A DNA stretch of 64,000 nucleotides from Modestobacter sp. VKM Ac-2982. Its GTDB lineage: Bacteria > Actinomycetota > Actinomycetes > Mycobacteriales > Geodermatophilaceae. Of the stretch, positions 8,491 to 17,782 are shown piece after piece (position 1 is the stretch's first letter; every line of letters starts with the position of its first letter). The stretch is taken from positions 496,001 to 560,000 of the forward strand of contig NZ_JAPVBL010000001.1 in the NCBI RefSeq assembly GCF_026967935.1, read 5' to 3'. A program made the position numbers and the translations under genes. The notes beneath the pieces are model-generated. The model ran no database searches, was not told where the DNA came from, and was given only the letters and a program-made list of their open reading frames with translations.

Positions 8491-9750
8491 CTAGACCAGG
8501 AAGCGGTAGGCGGTCGTGCCCGGCGCGAGGAGCTGGATCTTCAGCGGGCCCGCCTCGATCCGGGCCAGCAGCGGTGCCAGGCCGTCGACGCTGCCCAGCT
8601 CGATGCCGGTCAGCGCCGCCCCGGTCTCCCGGTTGTCCCGCTTGACGTACTCGAACAGCACGATGTCGTCGTCCGGACCGAGCACCTCGTCGAGGAACCG
8701 GCGCAGCGCCCCGGGCTCCTGGGGGAACTCGACCAGGAAGTAGTGCTTGAGGCCCTGGTGCACCAGTGAGCGCTCGACCACCTCGGCGTACCGGCTGACG
8801 TCGTTGTTGCCGCCCGACAGCAGGGTGACGACGGTCTGGCCGGGCTCGACGAGGACCGAGCCGCCGGTCAGCGCGGCGCTGGCCAGGGCGCCGGCGGGCT
8901 CGGCGATCACCCCGTCGACCTGGTACAGGTCGAGCATCTCGGTGCAGACCTGCCCCTCGGGCACGGTCACCAGCTCCGCGCCCGAGTCGCGCACCAGCGG
9001 GAAGGTCACGTCGCCGGCCCGGCGCACCGACGCGCCGTCGACGAACGTGTCGATCTCGGCCAGCTCCACCGGCCGGCCCGCGGCCAGCGCCGCCGCCATG
9101 TTCGCCGCACCCGCCGGCTCCACCCCCACCAGCCGGACGCCGGGGACGTGCTCGCGCAGCCAGGTGCCGCAGCCGGCCAACAGCCCGCCCCCACCGACCG
9201 GCAGGACGACGACGTCCGGCGGGGTGTCCAGCTGGCTGAGCAGCTCCATCGCCACGGTGGCCTGACCGGCGACCGTCGACAGCGCGTCGAAGGCGGGCAC
9301 CAGCGTGGCCCCGGTCATCGTGGCGTGCTCGGCGGCAGCGGCGGCCGCGTCGTCGTAGGTGTCGCCGTGCACCACGAGCTCGACCATGTCCCCGCCGAGC
9401 GCGGCGATCCGCTGCCGCTTCTGCCGCGGCGTCGTCCCGGGCACGACGACCCGGCCCCGGACGCCGAGCACCCGGCAGGCGTAGGCGACGCCCTGGCCGT
9501 GGTTGCCGGCGCTGGCGGTGACCGCGCCGGCGGCCCGCCCGGCGGCGTCCAGCTGGCTGATCGTGTTGTAGGCGCCGCGCACCTTGTACGACCGACCGAC
9601 CTGCAGGTCCTCGCGCTTGACCCACACGGCGGCGCCGGTCAGCTCCGACAGCCGGGCGTTGCGCTGCAGCGGCGTCCGTTCGGCGACGCCGGCCAGCCGG
9701 GCGGCGGCGGCGGTGACCTCGGCGGAGAAGGAGGTGCGGAGGGCGGTCAC
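8491..9750 (-). CDS. ilvA: Threonine ammonia-lyase
   Basis: 419 aa PLP enzyme converting L-threonine to 2-oxobutyrate and ammonia, the first step of isoleucine synthesis. The PLP lysine is Lys56 in GRSYKVRGAYN; the phosphate-binding loop SAGNHGQG follows at 80-87, and the Gly-rich VVLPVGGGGLLAG near 180. A C-terminal ACT-like segment (~325-419, KHYFLVEFPQEPGALRRFL) indicates allosteric control, as in the short actinobacterial IlvA. GTG 9750 is chosen because GGGAGGA lies 7 nt upstream; an in-frame ATG at 9846 has no such support. Confidence 0.93.
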   Translation of the reverse strand: MTALRTSFSAEVTAAAARLAGVAERTPLQRNARLSELTGAAVWVKREDLQVGRSYKVRGAYNTISQLDAAGRAAGAVTASAGNHGQGVAYACRVLGVRGRVVVPGTTPRQKRQRIAALGGDMVELVVHGDTYDDAAAAAAEHATMTGATLVPAFDALSTVAGQATVAMELLSQLDTPPDVVVLPVGGGGLLAGCGTWLREHVPGVRLVGVEPAGAANMAAALAAGRPVELAEIDTFVDGASVRRAGDVTFPLVRDSGAELVTVPEGQVCTEMLDLYQVDGVIAEPAGALASAALTGGSVLVEPGQTVVTLLSGGNNDVSRYAEVVERSLVHQGLKHYFLVEFPQEPGALRRFLDEVLGPDDDIVLFEYVKRDNRETGAALTGIELGSVDGLAPLLARIEAGPLKIQLLAPGTTAYRFLV

Positions 9751-9788
9751 CGGCCCATCCTCCCCGACGCCCCGCGGGCGTCGAGTGG

Positions 9789-9980
9789 TCAGTGGTGGTC
9801 GCCCGCCTCCGCGTGTCGGCGCGGGTCGACGACCACGACTGCGCACTCGCGGGGAGTCCGCCGGCCGGGCGGACGACGGTGGGGTGGGCGGCGGCGGGCC
9901 TGGTGCCGCCGCTGCCGGGCCTCCTCGGCGAGCTGGCGGGCGGCCAGGACGCTGGCCGGCTCCGCGTCGTCCCAGGCCAT
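9789..9980 (-). CDS. Possible small arginine-rich protein, doubtful
   Basis: A 63-aa frame starting MAWDDAEPASVLAARQLAEE, then strongly Arg/His/Pro-rich. Its ATG overlaps the stop of the upstream DUF4190-like gene (TGATG), which would allow coupled translation. The basic tail looks like a GC-rich frame artefact and no family is recognised. Listed because the overlap is exact. Confidence 0.25.
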   Translation of the reverse strand: MAWDDAEPASVLAARQLAEEARQRRHQARRRPPHRRPPGRRTPRECAVVVVDPRRHAEAGDHH

Positions 9981-10288
9981 CAGGAGCCGGCGCCGAAGGC
10001 GGCCCACAGGACGAGCGCGACGACCCCGGCCAGCTGCAGCAGCGACACGGTCATCCCGGCGAGGGCGAGTCCGCGGCCGCGGGTACCGTCCCGGCGGGTG
10101 TTGCGCAGGCCCAGGGCGCTGAAGACGATCCCCAGCGGGAAGAGGACGAAGGCGAAGACCAGGCCGAGGACAGCCATGGCATCGGTGCCCACGGCCCGGA
10201 CGGGCCAGCTCTCCGGGTCGAGGTGGACGGTGGACCGCTGCGTGGCGTTCATGGCACCAGGCTGGCCGGGCCGGGCGGTCGCCGGCAT
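9980..10288 (-). CDS. DUF4190-like small membrane protein
   Basis: 102 aa with two hydrophobic helices: AVLGLVFAFVLFPLGIVFSA and LALAGMTVSLLQLAGVVALV, joined by the polar turn LGLRNTRRDGTRGRG. That layout (helix, Gly/Arg-rich turn, helix) is typical of DUF4190 proteins, whose role is unknown. The first ATG is used; ATG 10252 would give 90 aa and neither start has a clear ribosome site. Transcribed away from the two-component genes. Confidence 0.75.
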   Translation of the reverse strand: MPATARPGQPGAMNATQRSTVHLDPESWPVRAVGTDAMAVLGLVFAFVLFPLGIVFSALGLRNTRRDGTRGRGLALAGMTVSLLQLAGVVALVLWAAFGAGS

Positions 10289-10373
10289 CGCCCGGAGGTC
10301 CTCCGTCCGCTGCTACGAAAGTCGCAGGTCATCGACCCGGTCGTCAGCCCGTCGGGGGACGGCGCGGGGACGG

Positions 10374-11624
10374 ATGATCTCTACGCTCACCCCTGTGGAG
10401 ACGGGTCCTGGGGCGACGATCGACGAGTCCCGTGCCCGACGATGGCCCTGGGCGCGGCTGCGTGACCTGACCTTCGTGGCGCTCGGTGTGCTGGGGGTGG
10501 CCTCCCTCGTCGTCGGCGAGGGCCCGGTGGCCGACCTCGCTCCCCGGACGTGGCTGCAGGCCCTGGGGACGCTGGTGCTGGCCGTCGCCCTGTGGTGGCG
10601 CCGGCGGTACCCGGTGCACGTGGCGCTGCTGGGCTGCGTCGTCGGGGCTGCCGGGGGCTCGTGGCTGCCGGTGTGGCTGGCCCTGCTGACCGTGGCCATC
10701 CGGCGCCGCGACCGGTGGCTGGTGCTGGTGCTGTGCGCGGCGGTGACGGCGCTGGTGGTGAGCGCCGCGACCGAGGCGGGGCTCGACCCGGTGGTCCTGC
10801 TCGACCCCCTCTCGGCAGCGATCCTGGCCGCCTACGGGCTGGCCGCGGTCGTCTTCCCGGTGCTGCTGGGCGCCTACCTCGGGGCCCGCCGCGATCTCGT
10901 GCGGTCGCTGCAGGAGCGGGTCGTCCAGACCCGGGCCGAGCAGCGCCTGCGGGTCGAGCAGACCCGTCAGGCAGAACGCACCCGCATCGCCCGGGAGATG
11001 CACGACGTGCTGGCGCACCGGATGTCCCTGGTGGCGCTGCACGCCGGCGGCCTGGAGGTGAACCCGACGGCTGGTCCGGCAGAGGTCGAGCAGTCCGCCG
11101 CCCTGATCCGCACCACCGCCCGGCAGGCGCTGGAGGAGCTCCGCACCGTGCTGGGGGTGCTGCGGGCCGACACCGGCTCCGCACCCCAGGCCGACGCCGA
11201 GCTGCTGCCGCAGCCCACCCTCGCCGACGTCGACCGACTGGTCCGGGCGAGTTCGGCGGCGGGCGTCGCCGTGCACCTGCACCTCGACCTGCCCGAGGGG
11301 CAGACCCCGCCCCCGATCGTGGGCCGCACCGCGCACCGGGTCGTGCGGGAGGCGCTCACGAACGTGCACAAGCACGCCGCCGGCGGCACGGCCACCGTGC
11401 TGCTGGCCGGGGAGCCCGGCAGCGGCCTGCAGGTACGGGTGCACAACAGCGCCCCGACCACGGCGGCGGCACCCCTGGTGCCCGGGGCCGGCCTCGGGCT
11501 CCTGGGGCTGCGGGAACGGGTGGAGCTGGTGGGTGGCCGGCTCAGCACGGGGGCGCAGCCCGACGGCTTCCTGGTGCACGCCGACCTGCCCTGGCCCGAC
11601 GGCGGGGACGGGGAGCTCGCGTGA
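10374..11624 (+). CDS. NarL-type sensor histidine kinase
   Basis: 416 aa. Residues ~20-170 hold about five membrane segments. A short coiled coil (QERVVQTRAEQRLRVEQTRQ) then leads to the HisKA_3 dimerisation helix AREMHDVLAHRMSLV with phospho-acceptor His210. The HATPase_c domain shows the N-box VREALTNVHKHA and the G-box GAGLGLLGLRERV. It senses an unknown membrane or envelope cue and phosphorylates the next-encoded regulator, whose GTG overlaps its stop by 4 nt. ATG 10374 was chosen; GTG 10395 is an alternative. Confidence 0.92.
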   Translation: MISTLTPVETGPGATIDESRARRWPWARLRDLTFVALGVLGVASLVVGEGPVADLAPRTWLQALGTLVLAVALWWRRRYPVHVALLGCVVGAAGGSWLPVWLALLTVAIRRRDRWLVLVLCAAVTALVVSAATEAGLDPVVLLDPLSAAILAAYGLAAVVFPVLLGAYLGARRDLVRSLQERVVQTRAEQRLRVEQTRQAERTRIAREMHDVLAHRMSLVALHAGGLEVNPTAGPAEVEQSAALIRTTARQALEELRTVLGVLRADTGSAPQADAELLPQPTLADVDRLVRASSAAGVAVHLHLDLPEGQTPPPIVGRTAHRVVREALTNVHKHAAGGTATVLLAGEPGSGLQVRVHNSAPTTAAAPLVPGAGLGLLGLRERVELVGGRLSTGAQPDGFLVHADLPWPDGGDGELA

Positions 11625-12292
11625 GCGGGTCGGGAGCCGAGTCCGTGCGCCTGTTGCTGGTCGACGACGACGCGCTGGTGCGGGCGGGGCTGCGCGCCGT
11701 GCTCGCCAGCGCCCCGGACCTGCGTGTGGTCGGTGAGGCCGGGGACGGCGCGGAGGCGCTCGACGCCGCGCTCCGGTTCCGGCCGGACGTCGTCCTGATG
11801 GACGTGCGGATGCCGCGGATGGACGGGCTGGCCGCCACGGCCGCGCTCACCGCACGCCCCGACGCACCCCGGGTGCTGGTGCTGACCACCTTCGACCTGG
11901 ACGAGCACGTCTTCGGTGCGCTGCAGGCCGGCGCCAGCGGCTTCCTGCTCAAGGACACCCCGCCGCGGGAGCTGGTGCAGGCGGTCCGGGTGGTCGCCGC
12001 GGGTGAGGCCATGCTGTCCCCGACCGCCACCCGGAGGCTGATCACCCGCTACACCGACACGGGCGCCGACGCCCGCCGGCAGGAGGCGCGGGGACGGATC
12101 GAGACCCTCACCGAGCGGGAGCGCGAGGTGCTGCTCGCCGTGGGGCGCGGCCTGTCCAACGCCGAGATCGGCCGGGAGCTGTTCCTCAGCGAGGCCACGG
12201 TGAAGTCGCACGTCTCGCGGGTCTTCACCAAGCTGGGCACGGCCAACCGGGTCCAGGTGGCCATCCTCGCCCACGTCGCCGGGCTCCTCTGA
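11621..12292 (+). CDS. NarL/LuxR-type response regulator
   Basis: 223 aa. The receiver domain (1-~120) has the acidic pocket LLLVDDDALV and phospho-Asp61 in VVLMDVRMPRMDG. The C-terminal LuxR-type helix-turn-helix covers ~155-220 (LTEREREVLLAVGRGLSNAE, then LSEATVKSHVSRVFTKL). The GTG overlaps the kinase stop (GTGA), making a coupled pair. Targets are unknown and no transporter accompanies the pair. Confidence 0.94.
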   Translation: MSGSGAESVRLLLVDDDALVRAGLRAVLASAPDLRVVGEAGDGAEALDAALRFRPDVVLMDVRMPRMDGLAATAALTARPDAPRVLVLTTFDLDEHVFGALQAGASGFLLKDTPPRELVQAVRVVAAGEAMLSPTATRRLITRYTDTGADARRQEARGRIETLTEREREVLLAVGRGLSNAEIGRELFLSEATVKSHVSRVFTKLGTANRVQVAILAHVAGLL

Positions 12293-12303
12293 CCGACGGT
12301 CGG

Positions 12304-13224
12304 TCAGATGCCCCAGAAGCGGCCCCGGGTCGACTCCTTCTCCGGCACCGGCTCGAAGACGTTGCCGGTGGTGGTGGCCACCGAGTCGCGGGCCATGCCG
12401 AAGGCCTTGAGCAGCGGGCCGACCAGCGCGTCGAACACCGGCGGGAAGAGCCGGAACCCGGCGATGATCACCGGGTTGGTGAAGCCGGACTGCTTGAGCC
12501 GGCGCGGGTGCGCCACCCGGGCCAGGACCGCCCGGGCGACCCGCTCCGGGGTGTAGACCGGCGGCGGCGGGTGCCCGGTGTTGCCGAGCACGGTCGCGGC
12601 CTGGCCGTAGATCGGCGTCGTCGTCCCGCCCGGGGCGACCGCGGAGACGTGCACGTCGGGCAGCTCGCGCAGCTCCTGCTGCAGGGTGCGGATCAGCCCG
12701 AGCTGGCCCCACTTGGCGGCCACGTAGGCGCCCATCGTCGGCGCGGTGATCGAGGCCAGCAGCGAGCTGACGACGACGACGTGCCCCCGCCGCTGGGCCC
12801 GCAGCGCCGGCAGCGCCGCCTGGAAGACGTGGAAGGTGCCCTGGACCGCGGTGTCGACGACCCGCTGGAAGACGGCGGGGTCCATGTCCTCGATCCGGCC
12901 GTATGCCATCACCGTGGCGGAGTGGACGACGACGTCCAGCCGGCCGAAGCTGCCGGTCGCGCGGTCGACGGCGGACTGCACGGCCGCGGCGTCCAGGACG
13001 TCGGCCGGCACGCACTCGACGGCCGCGGCACCGGCGGCCCGGCAGTCGGCGGCGGCGTCGGCGAGCGCGGTGGCGCTGCGGGACACCAGCACGAGGGAGG
13101 CGCCGCGCCGGGCGAACCCGATCGCGCTGGCCCGGCCGATGCCGCTGGAGGCGCCGGTGACGAGCACGACCTCCTTCGGTGCGCGGGCGGAGGAGACGTC
13201 GTCAGCCGTGGTCTGGGCGGTCAC
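12304..13224 (-). CDS. Short-chain dehydrogenase/reductase
   Basis: 306 aa SDR with the NAD(P) motif TGASSGIGRA near residue 25 and the catalytic Tyr-x3-Lys as YVAAKWG near 167. Ser is at SSLLA, as in classical SDRs. It has a longer C-terminus than average, ending near VFEPVPEKE. GTG 13224 is preferred because the palindrome at 13261-13272 would otherwise lie inside the gene; GTG 13269 is the alternative. Divergent from pyruvate carboxylase. Substrate unknown. Confidence 0.87.
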   Translation of the reverse strand: MTAQTTADDVSSARAPKEVVLVTGASSGIGRASAIGFARRGASLVLVSRSATALADAAADCRAAGAAAVECVPADVLDAAAVQSAVDRATGSFGRLDVVVHSATVMAYGRIEDMDPAVFQRVVDTAVQGTFHVFQAALPALRAQRRGHVVVVSSLLASITAPTMGAYVAAKWGQLGLIRTLQQELRELPDVHVSAVAPGGTTTPIYGQAATVLGNTGHPPPPVYTPERVARAVLARVAHPRRLKQSGFTNPVIIAGFRLFPPVFDALVGPLLKAFGMARDSVATTTGNVFEPVPEKESTRGRFWGI

Positions 13225-13260
13225 GGACGGGGAGTACCCGGTGCAGCGGCCGGCACGCAC

Positions 13261-13272
13261 GTTGTGCACAAC
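13261..13272. promoter_or_regulatory. 12-bp perfect palindrome in the SDR/pyc gap
   Basis: GTTGTGCACAAC is a perfect palindrome placed between the divergent SDR and pyruvate carboxylase starts, 87 nt before the latter. Its symmetry suits a dimeric repressor or activator. No regulator is encoded next to it, so the binder is unknown. Confidence 0.4.
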
Positions 13273-13358
13273 GGGAACACCGGGCAGTCGGGTGCGCCGC
13301 TAGCGTCGGCCCTCCGAGGGCGTTGCGTGCCGGCGCTCCCCGACAGAGAGGGGCACCC

Positions 13359-16300
13359 GTGTTCGAGAAGGTCCTGGTCGCCAACCGCGGCGAGATCGCC
13401 GTCCGCGCCTTCCGCGCCGCCTACGAGCTGGGTGCCGGGACGGTCGCCGTCTTCCCGCACGAGGACCGCAACTCCGTCCACCGGCTCAAGGCCGACGAGA
13501 GCTACGAGATCGGCGAGCCGGGCCACCCGGTGCGGGCCTACCTGGACGTCGCCGAGATCGTCCGGGCCGCCCAGCGCGCCGGTGCCGACGCGGTGTACCC
13601 CGGCTACGGGTTCCTGTCGGAGAACCCCGACCTGGCCGAGGCCTGCGCGCGCGCCGGGATCACCTTCGTCGGCCCGTCGGCGGCGGTGCTCGAGCTCACC
13701 GGGGACAAGTCCCGGGCGATCGCCGCGGCCCGCGAGGCCGGCCTGCCGGTGCTGCAGGGCACCGACCCCAGCGACGACGTCGACACCCTGCTGGCCGCGG
13801 CGGACGCGATCGAGGGCCCGGTCTTCGTCAAGGCGGTGGCCGGGGGTGGCGGGCGCGGCATGCGCCGGGTCGAGCAGCGCGACCAGCTGCGCAGCGCGAT
13901 CGAGGCGGCGATGCGGGAGGCGGAGTCGGCCTTCGGGGACGCGACGGTCTTCCTCGAGCAGGCGGTGATCGACCCCCGGCACATCGAGGTGCAGATCCTG
14001 GCCGACGGGCAGGGGGACGTCATCCACCTCTACGAGCGCGACTGCTCGGTGCAGCGTCGGCACCAGAAGGTCATCGAGATCGCCCCGGCGCCGAACCTGG
14101 ACCCGGCCCTGCGCGAGCGGATCTGCGCCGACGCCGTCGCCTTCGCCCGGCAGATCGGCTACAGCTGCGCGGGCACGGTGGAGTTCCTGGTGGACCGCGA
14201 GGGCCGGCACGTCTTCATCGAGATGAACCCGCGGATCCAGGTGGAGCACACGGTGACCGAGGAGGTCACCGACGTCGACCTGGTGGGCAGCCAGCTGCGG
14301 ATCGCGGCGGGGGAGACGCTGGCCGACCTGGGGCTGACCCAGGAGTCGATCGTGCTCCGCGGGGCGGCGCTGCAGACCCGGATCACCACCGAGGACCCGG
14401 CCAACGGCTTCCGCCCGGACACCGGCCGGATCACCGCCTACCGCTCGCCCGGCGGCGCCGGGGTGCGGCTGGACGGCGCCGCCACCTTGGGCGCCGAGGT
14501 GGGCGCGCACTTCGACTCGATGCTGGTCAAGCTCACCTGCCGCGGCCGCACCTGGGACATCGCGGTCGCCCGGGCCCGCCGGGCGGTGGCCGAGTTCCGG
14601 ATCCGCGGGGTCTCGACGAACATCCCGTTCCTGCAGGCGGTGCTGGACGACCCGGACTTCCAGGCCGGCCGGGTGACGACGTCGTTCATCGAGGAACGCC
14701 CCGAGCTGCTCACCGCCCGATCCTCGGCCGACCGCGGCACCAAGATGCTCACCTACCTGGCCGACGTCACGGTCAACGCCCCGCACGGTGAGCGCCCGCA
14801 CCTGGTCGACCCGGTGGAGAAGCTCCCGCGGCTGGACCTGGCGCTGCACCCGCTGGACGGTTCCCGGGACCGGCTGCGCGAACTGGGGCCGGAGCGGTTC
14901 GCCGCCGACCTGCGTGCGCAGAAGGCGCTCGCGGTCACCGACACCACCTTCCGGGACGCGCACCAGTCGCTGCTGGCCACCCGGGTGCGCACCAAGGACC
15001 TGCTGGCCGTGGCCGGGCACGTGGCGCGGGCGACCCCGCAGCTGCTGTCGATCGAGGCCTGGGGCGGGGCGACCTACGACGTCGCGTTGCGGTTCCTGCA
15101 CGAGGACCCGTGGGAGCGGCTGGCCGCGCTGCGCGAGGCGGTGCCCAACATCTGCCTGCAGATGCTGCTGCGCGGCCGCAACACCGTCGGCTACACCCCC
15201 TACCCGGAGCAGGTGACGACGGCGTTCGTCGCCGAGGCCGCGCGCACCGGGATCGACGTCTTCCGGGTGTTCGACGCGCTCAACGACGTCGGGCAGATGC
15301 GCCCGGCGATCGACGCCGTCCGGGAGACCGGGACGGCGGTCGCCGAGGTCGCCCTCTGCTACACTGCCGACCTCTCCGACCCGGCCGAGCAGCTCTACGA
15401 CCTGGACTACTACCTGCGCCTGGCCGAGCAGATCGTCGAGGCCGGGGCGCACGTGCTGGCGATCAAGGACATGGCCGGGCTGCTCCGTCCGCCGGCGGCG
15501 GCCACCCTGGTCACCGCGCTGCGCGAGCGGTTCGACCTGCCGGTGCACCTGCACACCCACGACACCCCCGGCGGGCAGCTGGCCACGCTGATGGCGGCCT
15601 GGCAGGCCGGGGTCGACGCCGTGGACGGCGCCAGCGCGGCCCTGGCCGGGACGACGTCCCAGCCGGCGCTGAGCAGCATCGTCGCCGCCACCGACCACAC
15701 CGAGCGGGCCACCGGCCTGGACCTGACGCGCGTCAACGACCTGGAGCCGTACTGGGAGTCGGTCCGCCGGGTCTACGCGCCCTTCGAGTCCGGGCTGCCG
15801 GCCCCGACCGGGCGGGTCTACACCCACGAGATCCCCGGCGGGCAGCTGTCCAACCTGCGCCAGCAGGCGATCGCCCTCGGGCTGGGGCAGCGGTTCGAGG
15901 AGGTCGAGGCGATGTACGCCGCGGCCGACCGGCTGCTCGGCCGGCTGGTCAAGGTCACGCCGTCGTCGAAGGTGGTCGGCGACCTGGCGCTGCAGCTGGT
16001 CGGTGCCGGGGTGGCGGTCGAGGACTTCGCCGCCGACCCCGGGAAGCACGACCTGCCCGACTCGGTGGTCGGGTTCCTCCGCGGTGAGCTGGGCGACCCG
16101 CCCGGCGGCTGGCCGGAGCCGTTCCGGTCACGCGCGCTGGAGGGGCGGCGCCCGGCCGAGCCGCCGGCGGAGCTGTCGGAGGAGGACCTGACCGGTCTGG
16201 CGAAGGAGCCGCGGTCGACGCTGAACCGGCTGCTGTTCCCCGGCCCCACCACGGAGTTCCAGGCCCACCGGGAGGCCTACGGGGACACGTCGGTGCTGCC

Positions 16301-16733
16301 CAGCAAGGAGTTCCTCTACGGGCTGCGGCAGGGCGTGGAGCACTCGGTCGACCTGGAGCCCGGGGTGCGGCTGCTGATCGCGATCGAGGCGATCTCGGAC
16401 GCCGACGAGCGGGGGATGCGCACGGTGATGTGCACGCTCAACGGCCAGCTCCGGCCGGTGTCGGTGCGGGACCGGTCCGTCACCTCCGACGTCCAGCCCA
16501 CCGAGAAGGCCGACCGCAGCGACCCGGGGCAGGTGGCCGCGCCGTTCGCCGGGGTGGTCAGCCTGTCGGTCGCCGAGGGCGACACGGTCGAGGCCGGGGC
16601 GCAGCTGGCCACCATCGAGGCGATGAAGATGGAGGCCGCGATCACCGCCCCCCGGGCCGGCACGGTCTCCCGGGTGGCGATCAGCGCCGTCCAGCAGGTC
16701 GAGGGCGGTGACCTGCTCGTCGTCCTGAGCTGA
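13359..16733 (+). CDS. pyc: Pyruvate carboxylase
   Basis: 1124 aa, full length for the single-chain enzyme that makes oxaloacetate from pyruvate, bicarbonate and ATP. Biotin carboxylase domain 1-~450: VLVANRGEIAVRAFRAAYEL at the start, the glycine-rich KAVAGGGGRGMR and EMNPRIQVEHTVTEEV. Carboxyltransferase ~530-800: TDTTFRDAHQSLLATRVRT and metal-site HLHTHDTPGG. Biotinyl domain at the C-terminus with EAMKMEA and biotinyl-Lys1090. GTG start follows a GAGAGGGG stretch. With pckG at 45404 it supports anaplerosis and gluconeogenesis. Confidence 0.97.
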   Translation: MFEKVLVANRGEIAVRAFRAAYELGAGTVAVFPHEDRNSVHRLKADESYEIGEPGHPVRAYLDVAEIVRAAQRAGADAVYPGYGFLSENPDLAEACARAGITFVGPSAAVLELTGDKSRAIAAAREAGLPVLQGTDPSDDVDTLLAAADAIEGPVFVKAVAGGGGRGMRRVEQRDQLRSAIEAAMREAESAFGDATVFLEQAVIDPRHIEVQILADGQGDVIHLYERDCSVQRRHQKVIEIAPAPNLDPALRERICADAVAFARQIGYSCAGTVEFLVDREGRHVFIEMNPRIQVEHTVTEEVTDVDLVGSQLRIAAGETLADLGLTQESIVLRGAALQTRITTEDPANGFRPDTGRITAYRSPGGAGVRLDGAATLGAEVGAHFDSMLVKLTCRGRTWDIAVARARRAVAEFRIRGVSTNIPFLQAVLDDPDFQAGRVTTSFIEERPELLTARSSADRGTKMLTYLADVTVNAPHGERPHLVDPVEKLPRLDLALHPLDGSRDRLRELGPERFAADLRAQKALAVTDTTFRDAHQSLLATRVRTKDLLAVAGHVARATPQLLSIEAWGGATYDVALRFLHEDPWERLAALREAVPNICLQMLLRGRNTVGYTPYPEQVTTAFVAEAARTGIDVFRVFDALNDVGQMRPAIDAVRETGTAVAEVALCYTADLSDPAEQLYDLDYYLRLAEQIVEAGAHVLAIKDMAGLLRPPAAATLVTALRERFDLPVHLHTHDTPGGQLATLMAAWQAGVDAVDGASAALAGTTSQPALSSIVAATDHTERATGLDLTRVNDLEPYWESVRRVYAPFESGLPAPTGRVYTHEIPGGQLSNLRQQAIALGLGQRFEEVEAMYAAADRLLGRLVKVTPSSKVVGDLALQLVGAGVAVEDFAADPGKHDLPDSVVGFLRGELGDPPGGWPEPFRSRALEGRRPAEPPAELSEEDLTGLAKEPRSTLNRLLFPGPTTEFQAHREAYGDTSVLPSKEFLYGLRQGVEHSVDLEPGVRLLIAIEAISDADERGMRTVMCTLNGQLRPVSVRDRSVTSDVQPTEKADRSDPGQVAAPFAGVVSLSVAEGDTVEAGAQLATIEAMKMEAAITAPRAGTVSRVAISAVQQVEGGDLLVVLS

Positions 16734-16780
16734 GCGACGGCCCCAGCCGCCTCCCTATCCGCTCCCCACCCAGCGCTCGC

Positions 16781-16884
<104 letters not shown>

Positions 16885-16903
16885 GCGAGCGGGGGGTGCG
16901 GGG

Positions 16904-17668
16904 TCAGCGGGCGGTCCAGCCGCCGTCCACGGTCAGGGTGTGGCCGGTGACCAGGCTGGCGGCCGGGGAGGCCAGGAAGGCCACGGCGGTGGCGACCTCC
17001 TCCGGCCGGCCGATCCGGTGCAGCGCGGCGATCCGGTCGACGACGTCGGCGCGGAACGCCGGGTCCGACAGCGCCGGCTCGGTGCCCGGCGTCTCGATGA
17101 AGGTCGGTGCCACCGCGTTGACCCGGATGCCCAGCTCACCCCACTCCACGGCCAGGCAGCGGGTCAGGTGGATGACCGCGGCCTTCGCGGTGCAGTAGGC
17201 GGACTCGCCGGGCAGCGCGACCAGCCCGGCCTGGGAGGCGACGTTGACGATCGCCCCGCCACCGGCCCGGGCCATGTGCCGGGCGGCGTGCTGGGCCAGG
17301 AAGAACGTCGAGCGGGTGTTGCGGGACCAGACGGCGTCGAAGTCCGCCTCGGTCAGCTCCAGCGCCGAGGCCATCACCCCGCCGCCGGCGTTGTTGACCA
17401 GGACGTCGACCGACCCGAGCTCGTCGACCACCCGGTCGATCGCCGCCCGGCTCCGGTCCAGGTCGGTCACGTCCATCGGGACGGCGACCACCCGGCGTCC
17501 GAGCGCGGTGATCTCCCCGGTGAGCCCGCCGTCGGAGGTGGCGTCGCGGAGGCCCAGGCCGATGTCGGCCCCGGCGGCCGCCAGCTCCAGGGCGATCGCC
17601 CGGCCGAGGCCACGCGCCGCCCCGGTGACCAGCGCGACCTGGCCCGCGAGGGCACTGCTGTCCGTCAT
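16904..17668 (-). CDS. SDR family oxidoreductase (3-oxoacyl-ACP reductase-like)
   Basis: 254 aa classical SDR. NAD(P)-binding TGAARGLGRA lies near residue 17, NNAG near 91, and catalytic YCTAK near 158 with Ser in NVASQAG. The C-terminal PEEVATAVAFLASPAASLVT and GHTLTVDGGW are characteristic of FabG-like reductases. ATG 17668 has GAGAGGA 5 nt upstream. It probably reduces a beta-keto acyl or ketone substrate, but many SDRs of this class act on sugars or xenobiotics. Divergent from the NhaA fusion gene. Confidence 0.92.
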   Translation of the reverse strand: MTDSSALAGQVALVTGAARGLGRAIALELAAAGADIGLGLRDATSDGGLTGEITALGRRVVAVPMDVTDLDRSRAAIDRVVDELGSVDVLVNNAGGGVMASALELTEADFDAVWSRNTRSTFFLAQHAARHMARAGGGAIVNVASQAGLVALPGESAYCTAKAAVIHLTRCLAVEWGELGIRVNAVAPTFIETPGTEPALSDPAFRADVVDRIAALHRIGRPEEVATAVAFLASPAASLVTGHTLTVDGGWTAR

Positions 17669-17782
17669 CGTCGTCCTCTCGGTCCCTCGTCGACCGGACG
17701 GTCGTCCGGCGGGCAGCGTCGGGGCCACGGCGCGACGTCCGCCGGATCCCGCCCCGTCACATCCGCAGGGTAGGAAGACCGG

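Noticed and set aside
13221-16049. Long open frame opposite pyruvate carboxylase
   Set aside because: Antisense frame of a well-supported gene in high-GC DNA; the translation is Gly/Arg/Leu-rich with no motifs.
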